A stretch of DNA of 64,000 bases from Ohtaekwangia kribbensis (GCF_042676245.1 NZ_JBHTKA010000004.1:310001-374000); one strand, 5' to 3'; counted from the first letter of the stretch, positions 27,780-37,256 are shown. The notes: a model not told the origin generated them from the letters alone. Translations and numbers: made by a program.

Positions 27780-27910
27780 TCGATAATTATCGGCACATCT
27801 ATATTTTCTTACAACCTACATATTTACCCATCACTTTCAGGCGTACAAGAAAACGGGTGTTGCGCGCGCATCATTCCGTTGCAAAAATTTAAAAAAGTCG
27901 CTTTTTCAAC

Positions 27911-28039
27911 CTATGGAATGATTTTTTGATAGGCCAGACCGGCTATTCGACTTCCTACGGTTGCCATGTAGTGTTCAGGCTTAAATTCACTGGAAACCAC
28001 ACCGAAAGCCAACTGATAACCATCACACGCCCGTGTTAT
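27911..28039 (-). pseudogene. Possible truncated gene remnant
   Basis: A 42-residue open stretch on the minus strand, without an upstream in-frame start, reads GYQLAFGVVSSEFKPEHYM then ATVGSRIAGLAYQKIIP and stop. The composition is that of a normal folded protein rather than of noncoding DNA. I do not recognise the family. It starts at a stop codon inside the inverted repeat at 28029-28052. It could equally be chance. Confidence 0.3.
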
Positions 28040-28052
28040 TCAACACACGGGC
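28029..28052. repeat. 8-bp perfect inverted repeat
   Basis: GCCCGTGT and ACACGGGC are separated by 8 bases. A TTTTT run follows 9 bases later on the plus strand, so it may be a weak terminator before the tatA promoter, or a boundary of the remnant described here. Confidence 0.5.
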
Positions 28053-28083
28053 CCCATACGCTTTTTACCACCCCCTGTATGCG

Positions 28084-28114
28084 TTTGATCGTACCGTTTT
28101 TTGCCCTACTTTTG
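28084..28114 (+). promoter_or_regulatory. Full Bacteroidota-type promoter for tatA-gatA-mltD
   Basis: TTTG at 28084-28087 and TACTTTTG at 28107-28114 are separated by 19 bp. Both elements match the TTTG/TAnnTTTG consensus at the expected spacing. The leader to the tatA ATG (28138) is about 18-20 bases. Confidence 0.75.
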
Positions 28115-28137
28115 TAATTCGATTAAATCATAAAGCC

Positions 28138-28350
28138 ATGAACGCTACATTATTGTTTCTCAGTGGGGTTGGTTTCCAGGAAATTCTTCTCATTGGTCTT
28201 TTCGTTCTCGTGTTCTTCGGAGCCAAGAAAATCCCTGAATTCATGAAAGGTCTTGGAAAAGGCGTGAAAGAATTCAAGGACGCTGTAAAAGACGTGAAGA
28301 AGGAAGTTGAGGACGCTGGTACTACTGGCAAAATTGAAGAAGGCAAATAG
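28138..28350 (+). CDS. tatA: Twin-arginine translocase subunit TatA
   Basis: A 70-residue protein with one N-terminal transmembrane helix (FQEILLIGLFVLVFFG) followed by the conserved FGAKKIPEFMKGLGKGVKEF amphipathic region and a charged tail. TatA forms the pore of the Sec-independent export system for folded proteins. tatB/tatC are not in the window. The ATG at 28138 gives the normal length; an in-frame extension back to 28033 would cover the promoter and is rejected. gatA starts 2 bp after the stop. Confidence 0.92.
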   Translation: MNATLLFLSGVGFQEILLIGLFVLVFFGAKKIPEFMKGLGKGVKEFKDAVKDVKKEVEDAGTTGKIEEGK

Positions 28351-28352
28351 TA

Positions 28353-29783
28353 TTGAAAACGTACGCTACATTTCGCGCACTTCAGAACGATCTGCAGCAC
28401 GGTACTATTACCTGTCATGAGCTGGTGCAATACCATCTCAACAACATAAAAAACAAAGCGCATCTTAACGCATTTCTGAGTGTGTTTGAAACAGAAGCGC
28501 TTGAACGTGCCGTTGCAGTTGACAAAAAAATTAAAGAAGGCAAAGCAGGAAAATTAGCCGGACTTGTAGCCGGTATAAAAGATGTTTTGGCTTATAAAGA
28601 TCATCCACTACAGGGTAGCAGCCGTGTATTGGATGGTTTCATTTCTCAATTTAATGCTACTGCTGTTCAGCGTTTGATCGATGAAGATGCCATCATTATC
28701 GGTCGCCAAAACTGTGACGAATTTGCCATGGGTTCTTCCAATGAGAACTCAGCGTTTGGTCCGGTGTTAAACGATGCTGATAACACACGCGTACCCGGAG
28801 GATCTTCCGGAGGTTCGGCCGTAGCAGTTCAGGCAGATATGTGCCAGGTTTCGCTTGGCTCTGATACAGGAGGTTCGGTGCGCCAGCCTGCTGCATTCTG
28901 CGGACTCGTAGGATTAAAACCTACATACTCGCGCATCTCCCGTTTCGGATTAGTAGCGTATGGCTCGTCATTTGATTGCATTGGTATATTCGGAAAGTCT
29001 GTTGAAGATGTAGCGCTTGTACTCGAAGTTATAGCCGGTGGCGATGATACGGATAGTACCGTATCGCACAAGCCGGTGCCTGCCTACACGCAGGAGCTTG
29101 CAAACGCCAATGGTAAAGCGTACAAAGTAGCGTATGTACGCGAGATCGATTCATCGGAAGGATTACAGTCGGAAATACGCGATGCAATTAAAAACAAGAT
29201 TGCACAGATTAAAGCCGCTGGCCACTCCGTTGATGTTATAGATTTTCCGTTGCAGGAGTATGTATTACCTACGTACTATATACTGGCAACTGCTGAAGCG
29301 AGCTCGAACCTTTCGCGATACGATGGCGTTCGGTACGGGTATAGAAGTTCGAATGTATCGGATCTTCACTCGCTCTATAAGAAGAGCCGGTCAGAAGGAT
29401 TCGGCAAAGAAGTACAACGAAGAATTTTGCTTGGAACTTTTGTACTGAGCGCGAGTTATTACGATGCGTACTATACCAAGGCACAAAAGGTAAGACGCAT
29501 TATCCGCGACAAGACAAAAGAGATTTTTAAAGAATACGATTTTATCGTGATGCCCATTACCCCTACCACGGCTTTTAAGTTAGGGGAGCATACCGATAAT
29601 CCACTGGAGATGTACCTGGCAGATTTATTTTCTGTACAGGCCAATGTAGCAGGCGTACCTGCCATTGCTATACCCTGTGGAAATGACAAACAAGGATTGC
29701 CCATCGGCCTGCAAGTAATTGCAGATGATTTTGAAGAATCGAAACTGTTACATTTTTCAAACGCACTAACAAACATGAACTGA
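28353..29783 (+). CDS. gatA: Asp-tRNA(Asn)/Glu-tRNA(Gln) amidotransferase subunit A
   Basis: A 476-residue amidase-signature enzyme. It frees ammonia from glutamine for conversion of misacylated Glu-tRNA(Gln) or Asp-tRNA(Asn). The Lys of the Ser-cisSer-Lys triad lies in AGIKDVLAYKD; the two Ser lie in GGSSGGSAVAV and GSDTGGSVRQPA, followed by FCGLVGLKPTYSR. Start is TTG at 28353, 2 bp after tatA. gatB and gatC are not adjacent. mltD follows after 1 bp, so the three are one transcription unit. Confidence 0.93.
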   Translation: MKTYATFRALQNDLQHGTITCHELVQYHLNNIKNKAHLNAFLSVFETEALERAVAVDKKIKEGKAGKLAGLVAGIKDVLAYKDHPLQGSSRVLDGFISQFNATAVQRLIDEDAIIIGRQNCDEFAMGSSNENSAFGPVLNDADNTRVPGGSSGGSAVAVQADMCQVSLGSDTGGSVRQPAAFCGLVGLKPTYSRISRFGLVAYGSSFDCIGIFGKSVEDVALVLEVIAGGDDTDSTVSHKPVPAYTQELANANGKAYKVAYVREIDSSEGLQSEIRDAIKNKIAQIKAAGHSVDVIDFPLQEYVLPTYYILATAEASSNLSRYDGVRYGYRSSNVSDLHSLYKKSRSEGFGKEVQRRILLGTFVLSASYYDAYYTKAQKVRRIIRDKTKEIFKEYDFIVMPITPTTAFKLGEHTDNPLEMYLADLFSVQANVAGVPAIAIPCGNDKQGLPIGLQVIADDFEESKLLHFSNALTNMN

Positions 29784-29784
29784 C

Positions 29785-31236
29785 ATGAGAAAAAAAATTC
29801 TCTTAGCAGCCTTCATCACTTTTTCAACTTTAACGTACGGTCAGATTGTACAACAACCTGATTCTGTAGTGGTGGACTCTCTTGAAGTAGCGGAAGCAGA
29901 AGAAGAAATGCTGTATAAAGAAGATACAGTAGACTTCGTATACTTCGCTTTACCAACTGAACTGGAATATGTTCCGGGGGATGATGATCCCGCTGTTATC
30001 CAGGATCGCCTCGCGTGTATCTCGAAGAGAATTCCGCTCGTGTACAACGACCGTATTCACGCGTTCATCAACTACTTCACAGTACGCGATCGTGAATATA
30101 CCAAGATGATCATGCGCAGGAAGAATCTTTACTTCCCGATCTTCGAAAAATACCTGGCTAAATACAACCTTCCGGATGAATTAAAATATTTATCCATTAT
30201 CGAGTCTGGTTTGAACCCGCGTGCTATATCACGTGTGCGTGCTGTTGGTCTGTGGCAGTTCATGTCAGCTACCGGCAAGTACTACGGCCTGCACAACGAC
30301 TGGTTTATAGACGAGCGTATGGATCCTGAAAAATCAACAGAGTCTGCATGTCGTTACCTTCGCGATCTGTACAACATGTTTCACGACTGGGAACTTGCAC
30401 TCGCTGCATACAATACTGGTCCGGGTAACGTGAAGCGTGCTATACGCAAATCAGGCTACAAGCGTACCTTCTGGGAAATATACCCGAACCTTCCGCGCGA
30501 GACACGCTCATACGTTCCGCAGTTCGTAGCGATCACCTATACCATGAACTATCTCGATGAGCATAACTTCTATAATGAAGGCGAAGAGAAACTGGTAACA
30601 TCGGATACGCTTCATGTAAACAAATACCTGCACTTCGAAACGTTTGCCAATCTTACCAATGCGTGTATCGAAGACTTGCAGCGCTTGAATCCATCGATAC
30701 AACACAATGCACTGCCGGAAACACACAAGCCATATGTATTGTATGTTCCGAAAGCATCCAAAGACTTACTTGCACTAAACCGCTATGCTATACTGGACTC
30801 TGCCTCTAAAGTAGGCCGCAATGAACTCCTGGCGCTAGCGAAGAAAACAGAAGGCAGTACGTACGGTCGCGATCGCATCGTATACAAAGTAAGAAGCGGT
30901 GATGTGCTTGGCTCCATCGCGATACGCCACGGAGTAAGCGTAACAAACCTGAAGAAATGGAACAACATGCGCAGCAACACCATTCGTGTAGGTCAGCGCC
31001 TGAACATCTGGTTAAAGGGAAGCCCACGTTCTACCACGATGGTTGCATCAGCAAAGCAGACCAACACAACACCAACTGCTATACCTGATTCCAAAACATA
31101 TACGGTACAGCCTGGCGATACGCTGTGGCACATATCACGGAAGTTTGAAGGTCTTACAGTAGACAAGATCAAATCAATGAACAACCTGGGCGACAACAAA
31201 CTGCAGCCTGGGCAGAAACTGATCATTGGTATATAA
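29785..31236 (+). CDS. mltD: Lytic murein transglycosylase with two LysM domains (MltD type)
   Basis: A 483-residue exported protein with signal peptide (ending TLTYGQ). An acidic segment and an N-terminal domain precede the SLT domain (about 125-270). The catalytic Glu is residue 140 in IESGLNP, followed by AVGLWQFMSATGKYYGL and AAYNTGPGNVKRA. Two LysM peptidoglycan-binding domains occupy about 366-410 and 438-482. It cleaves murein glycan strands in the periplasm. It starts 1 bp after gatA and ends before a strong bidirectional terminator. Confidence 0.94.
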   Translation: MRKKILLAAFITFSTLTYGQIVQQPDSVVVDSLEVAEAEEEMLYKEDTVDFVYFALPTELEYVPGDDDPAVIQDRLACISKRIPLVYNDRIHAFINYFTVRDREYTKMIMRRKNLYFPIFEKYLAKYNLPDELKYLSIIESGLNPRAISRVRAVGLWQFMSATGKYYGLHNDWFIDERMDPEKSTESACRYLRDLYNMFHDWELALAAYNTGPGNVKRAIRKSGYKRTFWEIYPNLPRETRSYVPQFVAITYTMNYLDEHNFYNEGEEKLVTSDTLHVNKYLHFETFANLTNACIEDLQRLNPSIQHNALPETHKPYVLYVPKASKDLLALNRYAILDSASKVGRNELLALAKKTEGSTYGRDRIVYKVRSGDVLGSIAIRHGVSVTNLKKWNNMRSNTIRVGQRLNIWLKGSPRSTTMVASAKQTNTTPTAIPDSKTYTVQPGDTLWHISRKFEGLTVDKIKSMNNLGDNKLQPGQKLIIGI

Positions 31237-31275
31237 ATGGAATAAGCCGCTCTGCTACAGAGTAACGCGATAGAT

Positions 31276-31310
31276 AAAACAAAAGCCGGAGTTCATCCGG
31301 CTTTTGTTTT
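31276..31310. terminator. Bidirectional intrinsic terminator
   Basis: AAAACAAAAGCCGGA and TCCGGCTTTTGTTTT form a perfect 15-bp stem with a 5-base loop. It lies between mltD (+) and the convergent GWxTD gene (-). Confidence 0.92.
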
Positions 31311-31325
31311 ATAGGTATATATATC

Positions 31326-32465
31326 TTAGAAACGCGCATTGCGCCACAGGTCAATCACTTCATACCACGTTTCCTGGAACTTGCGTTCACGCACCAATAC
31401 CAGGTTCTCCGGATCGAAAAGTGTTGGCGATTTCACGAAATCAAAGGACGCTTTGAACGAACTGTTCTTATAGTTCCAGACTTCACGTTCATTAAATTTA
31501 TATACTTCATCCGGCACACCGAATACTATATAGATCATCCCGCGATCAGTCTTCCACCCCTCCTTATACGAAGTAAAAAACTGGTTGGCCAGCTCTACCC
31601 GTCTGAAGTAACTGCGCATAAATTTCTTTGCGCGCTCAGCATCTCCGGTAACATTCAGAATTACTTTATCAAACGCCTTCTTATCGCCACGGGCAACTTT
31701 TAACCGGTCAAACTCCTGACGTGTACAGACATATATGAAAGGATCTGCCAGACTTTCAAGTTTGGTTAGTCGCGGGTAATCATTTTGCACACGGAAAGCA
31801 TACCCTTCCGAAGAGGTTGTATCAACCTGCACGAGGTATAGACCTTGCTGCGTGAATGTAACACCTTCATCGCCTGTGACACTAAAAGTAGAATCAACTT
31901 TTAAAGCCGGCGATACCCTGCCCAGTGCTTCCGAGAACGCGGGCACTGCCGCTGGAAATGTATCACGGTAGTACGATATAATTTTAGTCTGGCCGGCACC
32001 GTGCACGGTATATACATTCCCTCCTTTTATATACTGCCCCGGCACAGGTTCACCCGCTGCCGAAAGCCAGCCGTTAACAGGATATTTAGGATCCAGTACT
32101 TTATAGAAGTACCACGCCTTATTGGTAGAACTACTTATTATTTTGGCAACCAATACCTGCACCGAAGCTGATACCGGCAATGTAATTTTCCCGGCTTCAG
32201 CATTACCGGTCACCGAACTGATCGCAGTGCCTTCCCTGTCGCCCAGGGTATTGCGCGTACTCCACTCGGCCGAAAGTCCGGTGGTGATGGTATCACGCTT
32301 CTGAAGTTTATAGAATATCTCCCAGCTCGCACCGACACGTACCGGCTTGATATCGAGTAAGATCGGCTGATCAGGATCATACAGGTAACGGTAATTGATA
32401 TCACGAAGAGGCTGCGCACAGGCAACAGAGCTCACAACAACAAACAGTAAGACTAATCGCTTCAT
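31326..32465 (-). CDS. GWxTD domain-containing secreted protein
   Basis: A 379-residue protein with a signal peptide (ending SVACAQ; the Cys could also serve as a lipoprotein site). A beta-rich N-terminal region is followed by the C-terminal GWxTD domain (about 255-379) with the defining motif EGWKTDRGMIYIVFGVPDEV and a final WYEVIDLWRNARF. The domain is widespread in Bacteroidota and relatives; its function is unknown. A probable -7 box lies 16 bases upstream. It ends at the bidirectional terminator shared with mltD. Confidence 0.87.
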   Translation of the reverse strand: MKRLVLLFVVVSSVACAQPLRDINYRYLYDPDQPILLDIKPVRVGASWEIFYKLQKRDTITTGLSAEWSTRNTLGDREGTAISSVTGNAEAGKITLPVSASVQVLVAKIISSSTNKAWYFYKVLDPKYPVNGWLSAAGEPVPGQYIKGGNVYTVHGAGQTKIISYYRDTFPAAVPAFSEALGRVSPALKVDSTFSVTGDEGVTFTQQGLYLVQVDTTSSEGYAFRVQNDYPRLTKLESLADPFIYVCTRQEFDRLKVARGDKKAFDKVILNVTGDAERAKKFMRSYFRRVELANQFFTSYKEGWKTDRGMIYIVFGVPDEVYKFNEREVWNYKNSSFKASFDFVKSPTLFDPENLVLVRERKFQETWYEVIDLWRNARF

Positions 32466-32480
32466 TGGATGAAAATAATA

Positions 32481-32488
32481 TAAAAGTA
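32481..32488 (-). promoter_or_regulatory. Probable -7 box for the GWxTD gene
   Basis: On the minus strand this reads TACTTTTA, seven of eight matches to TAnnTTTG, with its downstream end 16 bases from the ATG at 32465. Confidence 0.35.
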
Positions 32489-32564
32489 CGAGGAACGAAG
32501 TGCAGAGGTTGAATTCAGCACTATGCTAAATCCATTAAATCGTTCGTACCTCGCAAATCGTCCT

Positions 32565-32572
32565 TATCTTTG
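32565..32572 (+). promoter_or_regulatory. -7 promoter box for the methyltransferase, near-leaderless
   Basis: TATCTTTG is an exact TAnnTTTG match ending 8 bases before the ATG at 32581. A weaker TTCG stands 18 bp upstream at the -33 position. Confidence 0.5.
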
Positions 32573-32580
32573 CGGCCGAT

Positions 32581-33357
32581 ATGGCTAAAGTATATACGAC
32601 CGAAATTACCAGCGAGCAGATTGCTTCCGATAATCCTATCCATCAACGTTTATTCAAAGCGTATGTTGTAGCAAAAGAATACATTCAGGGAGATGTGCTC
32701 GAAGTAGGTTGTGGCGAAGGCCGCGGCATTGAAACCATGCTGCCGCTCACCAAAAGTTTTACAGCGGTAGACAAGATCAAGCCGGTTATTGATACACTTC
32801 AGCAACGGTTCCCCTCCGGCAGGTTTATCAGCATGAACATCCCTCCGCTGGGCGGGCTTGCCGACAACACCTACGATCGCATCGTAAGCTTCCAGGTGAT
32901 TGAACATATTGAAAATGATTTTCTTTTCCTGAAGGAAATACACCGTGTATTAAAGCCGGGCGGTATCGCATTGCTTACAACACCTAACCGTAAGATGTCG
33001 CTTACACGGAACCCGTGGCACGTGCGCGAATACCTGCCTGAAGAATTAAAAGCACTGGCACAAAAGATATTCAGCCATGCCGAAATGAAAGGCATTACCG
33101 GCAATGAAAAAGTAATGGCGTATTACGAACAGAACAAGAAATCCGTTGAGCGCATTACGCGATTTGATATACTAAATCTTCAGTACAGACTACCTGCCTC
33201 TGTGCTACGCCTGCCCTACGAAGTATTGAACCGCTGGAACAGGAATAAACTTCAGACATCCGACAACAAGCTTGTAACCGACATTCATCACGAAGACTAT
33301 ATCGTAGTAGACGATGCCACCAACGCACTCGATCTTCTGCTTATTGTCAGAAAGTAA
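32581..33357 (+). CDS. Class I SAM-dependent methyltransferase
   Basis: A 258-residue cytosolic protein with the Rossmann-type SAM-binding motif LEVGCGEGRG (about residues 41-50), the acidic loop AVDKIKPV, motif IVSFQVIEHIEND and the post-motif HRVLKPGGIALLTTPN. This places it among Methyltransf_11/UbiE-like enzymes. The C-terminal 80 residues are variable and may define the substrate, which cannot be read. It is a single-gene unit flanked by its own promoter and a 218-bp spacer. Confidence 0.85.
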   Translation: MAKVYTTEITSEQIASDNPIHQRLFKAYVVAKEYIQGDVLEVGCGEGRGIETMLPLTKSFTAVDKIKPVIDTLQQRFPSGRFISMNIPPLGGLADNTYDRIVSFQVIEHIENDFLFLKEIHRVLKPGGIALLTTPNRKMSLTRNPWHVREYLPEELKALAQKIFSHAEMKGITGNEKVMAYYEQNKKSVERITRFDILNLQYRLPASVLRLPYEVLNRWNRNKLQTSDNKLVTDIHHEDYIVVDDATNALDLLLIVRK

Positions 33358-33545
33358 GTTTGGTTTCGATCTTCGTTTACCATGCAAGACTAAACTGATT
33401 TTTAATTCACCATGCCGGACAAAATCTTAGGGACAACTCCGACCAACAGCCTTGGAATAATCCAGTCGCGATTTCGCGTTTAGCCACATTTAACGATCAA
33501 AAAGAAGGCTGATCAGGTAATTCCATGAATCACGAGCAGATTTAA

Positions 33546-33553
33546 TAAATTTG
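33546..33553 (+). promoter_or_regulatory. -7 promoter box for the large TPR gene
   Basis: TAAATTTG is an exact TAnnTTTG match 22 bases before the ATG at 33576. No clear -33 TTTG is seen. Confidence 0.5.
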
Positions 33554-33575
33554 TTCTGGACAATATTTTGAATCC

Positions 33576-36500
33576 ATGAGAAGAACCTGTTTGGCTGTTG
33601 CCTCATTGCTTTTTTCTATCACCTTTTCCTTTGCGCAGAAAACCGATTCGTTGCTGCAGGTACAATGGGAAACGGCCCTTAAAAAGTTAAAAGCGGGCGA
33701 CCACAACGATGCCTCTGTACAATTCACGCAGCTTATCAACTCCAACTTCCCGAACAAAGAAGTATATGTTAAGCGAGGCGTTGCGTACTACAACCTGAAG
33801 GAGTACGACAAAGCCAAAGCTGATTTTGATGAAGCGGTAAAAGCGCGTATCAACACTGTTGAGCTGTTCGAGCATCGCGGTAACGCGCGCTATAATCTCA
33901 ACGACTATCAAGGCGCTGTTACGGATCTGGAGAAAGCCATTACGATGGGCGCCACGGGCTTCGAAACGTATGTGAATCTCGGCAACGGAAAATTCAGAAT
34001 GGAGAATTACCGCGAAGCTATTACCAGCTACGACAAAGCGGTTGCTACCGGCAAAGCCGATGCTATACTTTACAACAATCGCGGTAAAGCAAAATTTATT
34101 CTTAAAGACTATAAAGGATCGATCACTGATTTTGATAAAGCATTGGAGCTTCGTGCAGGATATGATAAAGCGCTGGAGAATCGCGCAGAAGCTCGCTATC
34201 AGATTCAAGATTGGAAAGGTGCTATAGCTGACTTCGAAAAAATTATTGCCAGCGGCCGAGCCGATGCTGAGTTCTACCAAAAGATAGGTTCTGCTAAATA
34301 TGCACTACAAGATTATAAAGGTGCAGCCGAAGCTTTTGATACGGCTGTACAAAAAGGTGTAAGAGATAAAGAGGTATTCAGAATGCTGGGGCTCAGCATG
34401 GCCGCTGCCGGCAATTGTGGCGAAGCCGTTAAAGCATTATCCGCAGCCGTATCATTAGGGCTTACGGATAAAGATGTATTTACCCACCTGGGTACATGCC
34501 AGTATAAGAGCAAGGAATATGCAGGTGCTATTGAATCATTAAGTCGCGCGATCAACGCGGGCAGCGCAACCAAAGAAGTATATCTGTATAAAGGCAATGC
34601 CGAGTTTGCACAGAAAGATTACGACAAAGCACTTCCTGATCTGGAGAAGGCCGTGTCGTTAGGCGCAAATGATGCAGAGGCATTCAAGAATCTCGGTGAC
34701 ATCAAATTCATGAAGAGCGACTTTGCCGGTGCCATCAAGCATTACGACAACGCAGTGAAGGCAGGTTCCAGCGATGCTATACTCTTTAACAATCGCGGTA
34801 AAGCCAAGATGAATACCAACGATCTGACTGGTGCCGTGGCAGACTTTGATAAAGCTATACAATTGAACCCGAGCTATACCAAAGCACAATTAAATCGCGG
34901 TACAGCTAAATATACTTTAAAAGATTATGCAGGCGCTATAGCCGATCTTGAGAAAGCGAAAACTGCTGAAGGCGAAACACCTGACATGCTCAAGATGCTG
35001 GGTGTTGGCAATTATATACTGGGTAAAAAAGATGCAGCCAAACCGTATCTAGACAAAGCTTTACAAGCAGGCGTAAAAGATGGTAAGGTTGCACTCTATG
35101 CCGGCTACCTGCGCTTTGACGCTGGCGATTACAAAGGAACCGTTGAGGCACTTACTGCTGCGGAGATGGCCGGTGAAAAAGACGATGATATACCGTTAAA
35201 GCGCGGTAAATCTTCCTATCAGCAAAAAGAGTATACAACTGCAATAATAGATTTGGAGAAAACCGTACAGAAAGGTAAAGCCGATCTGTCAGCGTACGAA
35301 GCCCTGGCACTCTCCTACCTGGCATCACAAAAAGAAAAAGAAGCGCTGCCGCATCTTGAAAAAGCAGCATCGCTCGACAGCAAGAACAAAGAAATATACT
35401 ATCAGCTCGGTAATGCGCGCTTCAAGCAAAGTAATTTTCAAGGTGCTATTGCAGCCTACGATAAAGCTATAGCTTCCGGTGCGAATGACGAGATCATTTA
35501 CAACAACCGTGGTAAAGCCAAATTAAATGCGGGCAATCCGCAGTCTGCTATTTCAGATTTCGATCGTGCCCTGGGTTTGAAGAAAGACTATACACAGGCG
35601 TTGAAGAATCGTGCTGCAGCACGCTATCAATTAAAAGAATATGCCAGCGTTATTACTGATCTCGCGATTGTTGTGGCACGCAACGAGGCCGGATCAGATG
35701 AGTTGACTATGATCGGTCTTTCCAGATATAGTCTGAAAGATTACCAGGGCGCATCAACTGATCTTACCAAGGCCATTGATGCCGGCAGTAAAGATCCCAA
35801 CCTATATACCGCCCGCGCCAATTCATTCTATGAACTGAAAGACTATGAAAAAGCTATACCTGATTTCGATAAGGCTATAGCAGGCGGATCAACCGATGCA
35901 ACTCTGTTCTATAAACGCGGTGCATCAAAATATTATCAACGCGATTTTAAAGGCGCACTTCCTGATCTTGAGAAAGCGATCACATCAGGGGTTAATACCG
36001 CTGTAGTATATGATATGCGTGGACATTGTCGTTACGATGCTAAAAACCTGGAAGCAGCCATCAGTGATTTTAATCTTGCGATAGAAAAAGATCCGAAGCT
36101 TGCTACGGCATACTTCCACCGGGGTGATGCCAAGTTCAGCATAAACAATTTACCGGAAGCTATTAAAGACTATACGCAAGCCGTTACGCTCGGATTGAAA
36201 GATGCCGTACTCTTTAACAACCGCGGTAAAGCATACTTCAAGCAGGAAAATTACCAGGCTTCCATTGCTGATTTTACCGAAGCCATTGAACGCAAAGGCG
36301 ACTATTTAAAAGCGTATGAAAATCGCGCGCATGCATACTATGCATTGAAAAAATATGATGAAGGTGTACGCGACTTCCGGGTTATTGAAAAGATGTCGGA
36401 GAAGCCGGAGCCCGGACTATATAAATTACTGGCCGATGGTTATTACGCGACAGAACGTTTTGTACCGGCCCGCGATTACTACGACAAACTGATTGCAGCC

Positions 36501-37055
36501 GGAGTAAAAGATAAAGATGCATACTTAAGACGCGGCCTCATGCAACTTGAAGCCGGTGAATACCAGGAAGCATTAAGCGATTTCGACAATGCACAGAAAG
36601 CCGGAGAGAACTCGGTAATATTATTTGTAAATAAAGGGCGCGCTCACATCGCACTGGAAAATACAAAGGCAGCCATCATCGAATTGAACAAGGCTATAGA
36701 ACTTGATCCTAAAAATGCCAATGCACTTTTCAACAGAGGGTATATAAAGGAAACGATCGAAGATTTTGAAGGTGCTATACTTGATTACAATAAAGTAATT
36801 CAGATCAACCCCAATGATGCTATAGCATTTTACAACCGTGCTACCTGTAAATCAGAATTAGAAGATTACGGTGCTGGTATATCCGACATGGATGAAGCGA
36901 TCCGAATCGATGCCAAGAATGCATCGTACTATAAACAGCGCGGTAATTTTTACTACCAGATGAACGAAAAAGAAAAGGCCTGCTTCGACTGGCGCAAAGC
37001 CGTTGAGTTTGGCGATGCAAAAGCACGTTTTCAAATCGACACGTATTGTAAATAA
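33576..37055 (+). CDS. Giant secreted TPR protein built from heptads of TPR units
   Basis: A 1159-residue protein with a signal peptide (ending FSFAQ). Practically all of the rest is TPR, about 33 units of 34 residues. A higher-order repeat is visible: the ILYNNRGKAK-type unit recurs with its aromatic Y/F at residues 166, 404, 642 and 880, spaced exactly 238 residues, that is 7 x 34. Each is preceded by an LGxxKF-type unit and followed by an NRAxARY-type unit. TPR superhelices bind peptides; partners are unknown. It probably works in the periplasm or at the cell surface. A terminator follows at 37097. Confidence 0.9.
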   Translation: MRRTCLAVASLLFSITFSFAQKTDSLLQVQWETALKKLKAGDHNDASVQFTQLINSNFPNKEVYVKRGVAYYNLKEYDKAKADFDEAVKARINTVELFEHRGNARYNLNDYQGAVTDLEKAITMGATGFETYVNLGNGKFRMENYREAITSYDKAVATGKADAILYNNRGKAKFILKDYKGSITDFDKALELRAGYDKALENRAEARYQIQDWKGAIADFEKIIASGRADAEFYQKIGSAKYALQDYKGAAEAFDTAVQKGVRDKEVFRMLGLSMAAAGNCGEAVKALSAAVSLGLTDKDVFTHLGTCQYKSKEYAGAIESLSRAINAGSATKEVYLYKGNAEFAQKDYDKALPDLEKAVSLGANDAEAFKNLGDIKFMKSDFAGAIKHYDNAVKAGSSDAILFNNRGKAKMNTNDLTGAVADFDKAIQLNPSYTKAQLNRGTAKYTLKDYAGAIADLEKAKTAEGETPDMLKMLGVGNYILGKKDAAKPYLDKALQAGVKDGKVALYAGYLRFDAGDYKGTVEALTAAEMAGEKDDDIPLKRGKSSYQQKEYTTAIIDLEKTVQKGKADLSAYEALALSYLASQKEKEALPHLEKAASLDSKNKEIYYQLGNARFKQSNFQGAIAAYDKAIASGANDEIIYNNRGKAKLNAGNPQSAISDFDRALGLKKDYTQALKNRAAARYQLKEYASVITDLAIVVARNEAGSDELTMIGLSRYSLKDYQGASTDLTKAIDAGSKDPNLYTARANSFYELKDYEKAIPDFDKAIAGGSTDATLFYKRGASKYYQRDFKGALPDLEKAITSGVNTAVVYDMRGHCRYDAKNLEAAISDFNLAIEKDPKLATAYFHRGDAKFSINNLPEAIKDYTQAVTLGLKDAVLFNNRGKAYFKQENYQASIADFTEAIERKGDYLKAYENRAHAYYALKKYDEGVRDFRVIEKMSEKPEPGLYKLLADGYYATERFVPARDYYDKLIAAGVKDKDAYLRRGLMQLEAGEYQEALSDFDNAQKAGENSVILFVNKGRAHIALENTKAAIIELNKAIELDPKNANALFNRGYIKETIEDFEGAILDYNKVIQINPNDAIAFYNRATCKSELEDYGAGISDMDEAIRIDAKNASYYKQRGNFYYQMNEKEKACFDWRKAVEFGDAKARFQIDTYCK

Positions 37056-37096
37056 CGATCTCATTCTGAGCTTTCGTATATCCCAAAACAAAAATA

Positions 37097-37131
37097 AAGA
37101 GCTGCTTCAGACGAGGCAGCTCTTCGTTTTT
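37097..37131 (+). terminator. Intrinsic terminator after the giant TPR gene
   Basis: AAGAGCTGC and GCAGCTCTT form a perfect 9-bp stem around a 10-base loop, followed by CGTTTTT. Confidence 0.85.
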
Positions 37132-37256
37132 AAAGCAGAAATACAGCTATACACTATTGGTAAAATTTTTGCTTCTATCTTTTTCAAATCTTACATACGG
37201 AAGCATTCCGGTATAATTCATCTTCAACACATCTGAAGATTATTCAACTTTAACAC

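Larger units (their letters stand above)
27780..28137. other. 358-bp spacer between envC and tatA
   Basis: No complete gene is supported. It contains a 12-bp palindrome (CGATAATTATCG) near 27781, a 42-codon open stretch on the minus strand that reads like the end of a gene (27911-28039), an inverted repeat (28029-28052), and a good tatA promoter (28084-28114). Confidence 0.7.

Noticed and set aside
27926..28137. Plus-strand frame of 63 codons and the upstream extension of tatA
   Set aside because: They cover the tatA promoter, have Cys/His/Thr-rich unstructured composition, and TatA normally starts with its transmembrane helix.
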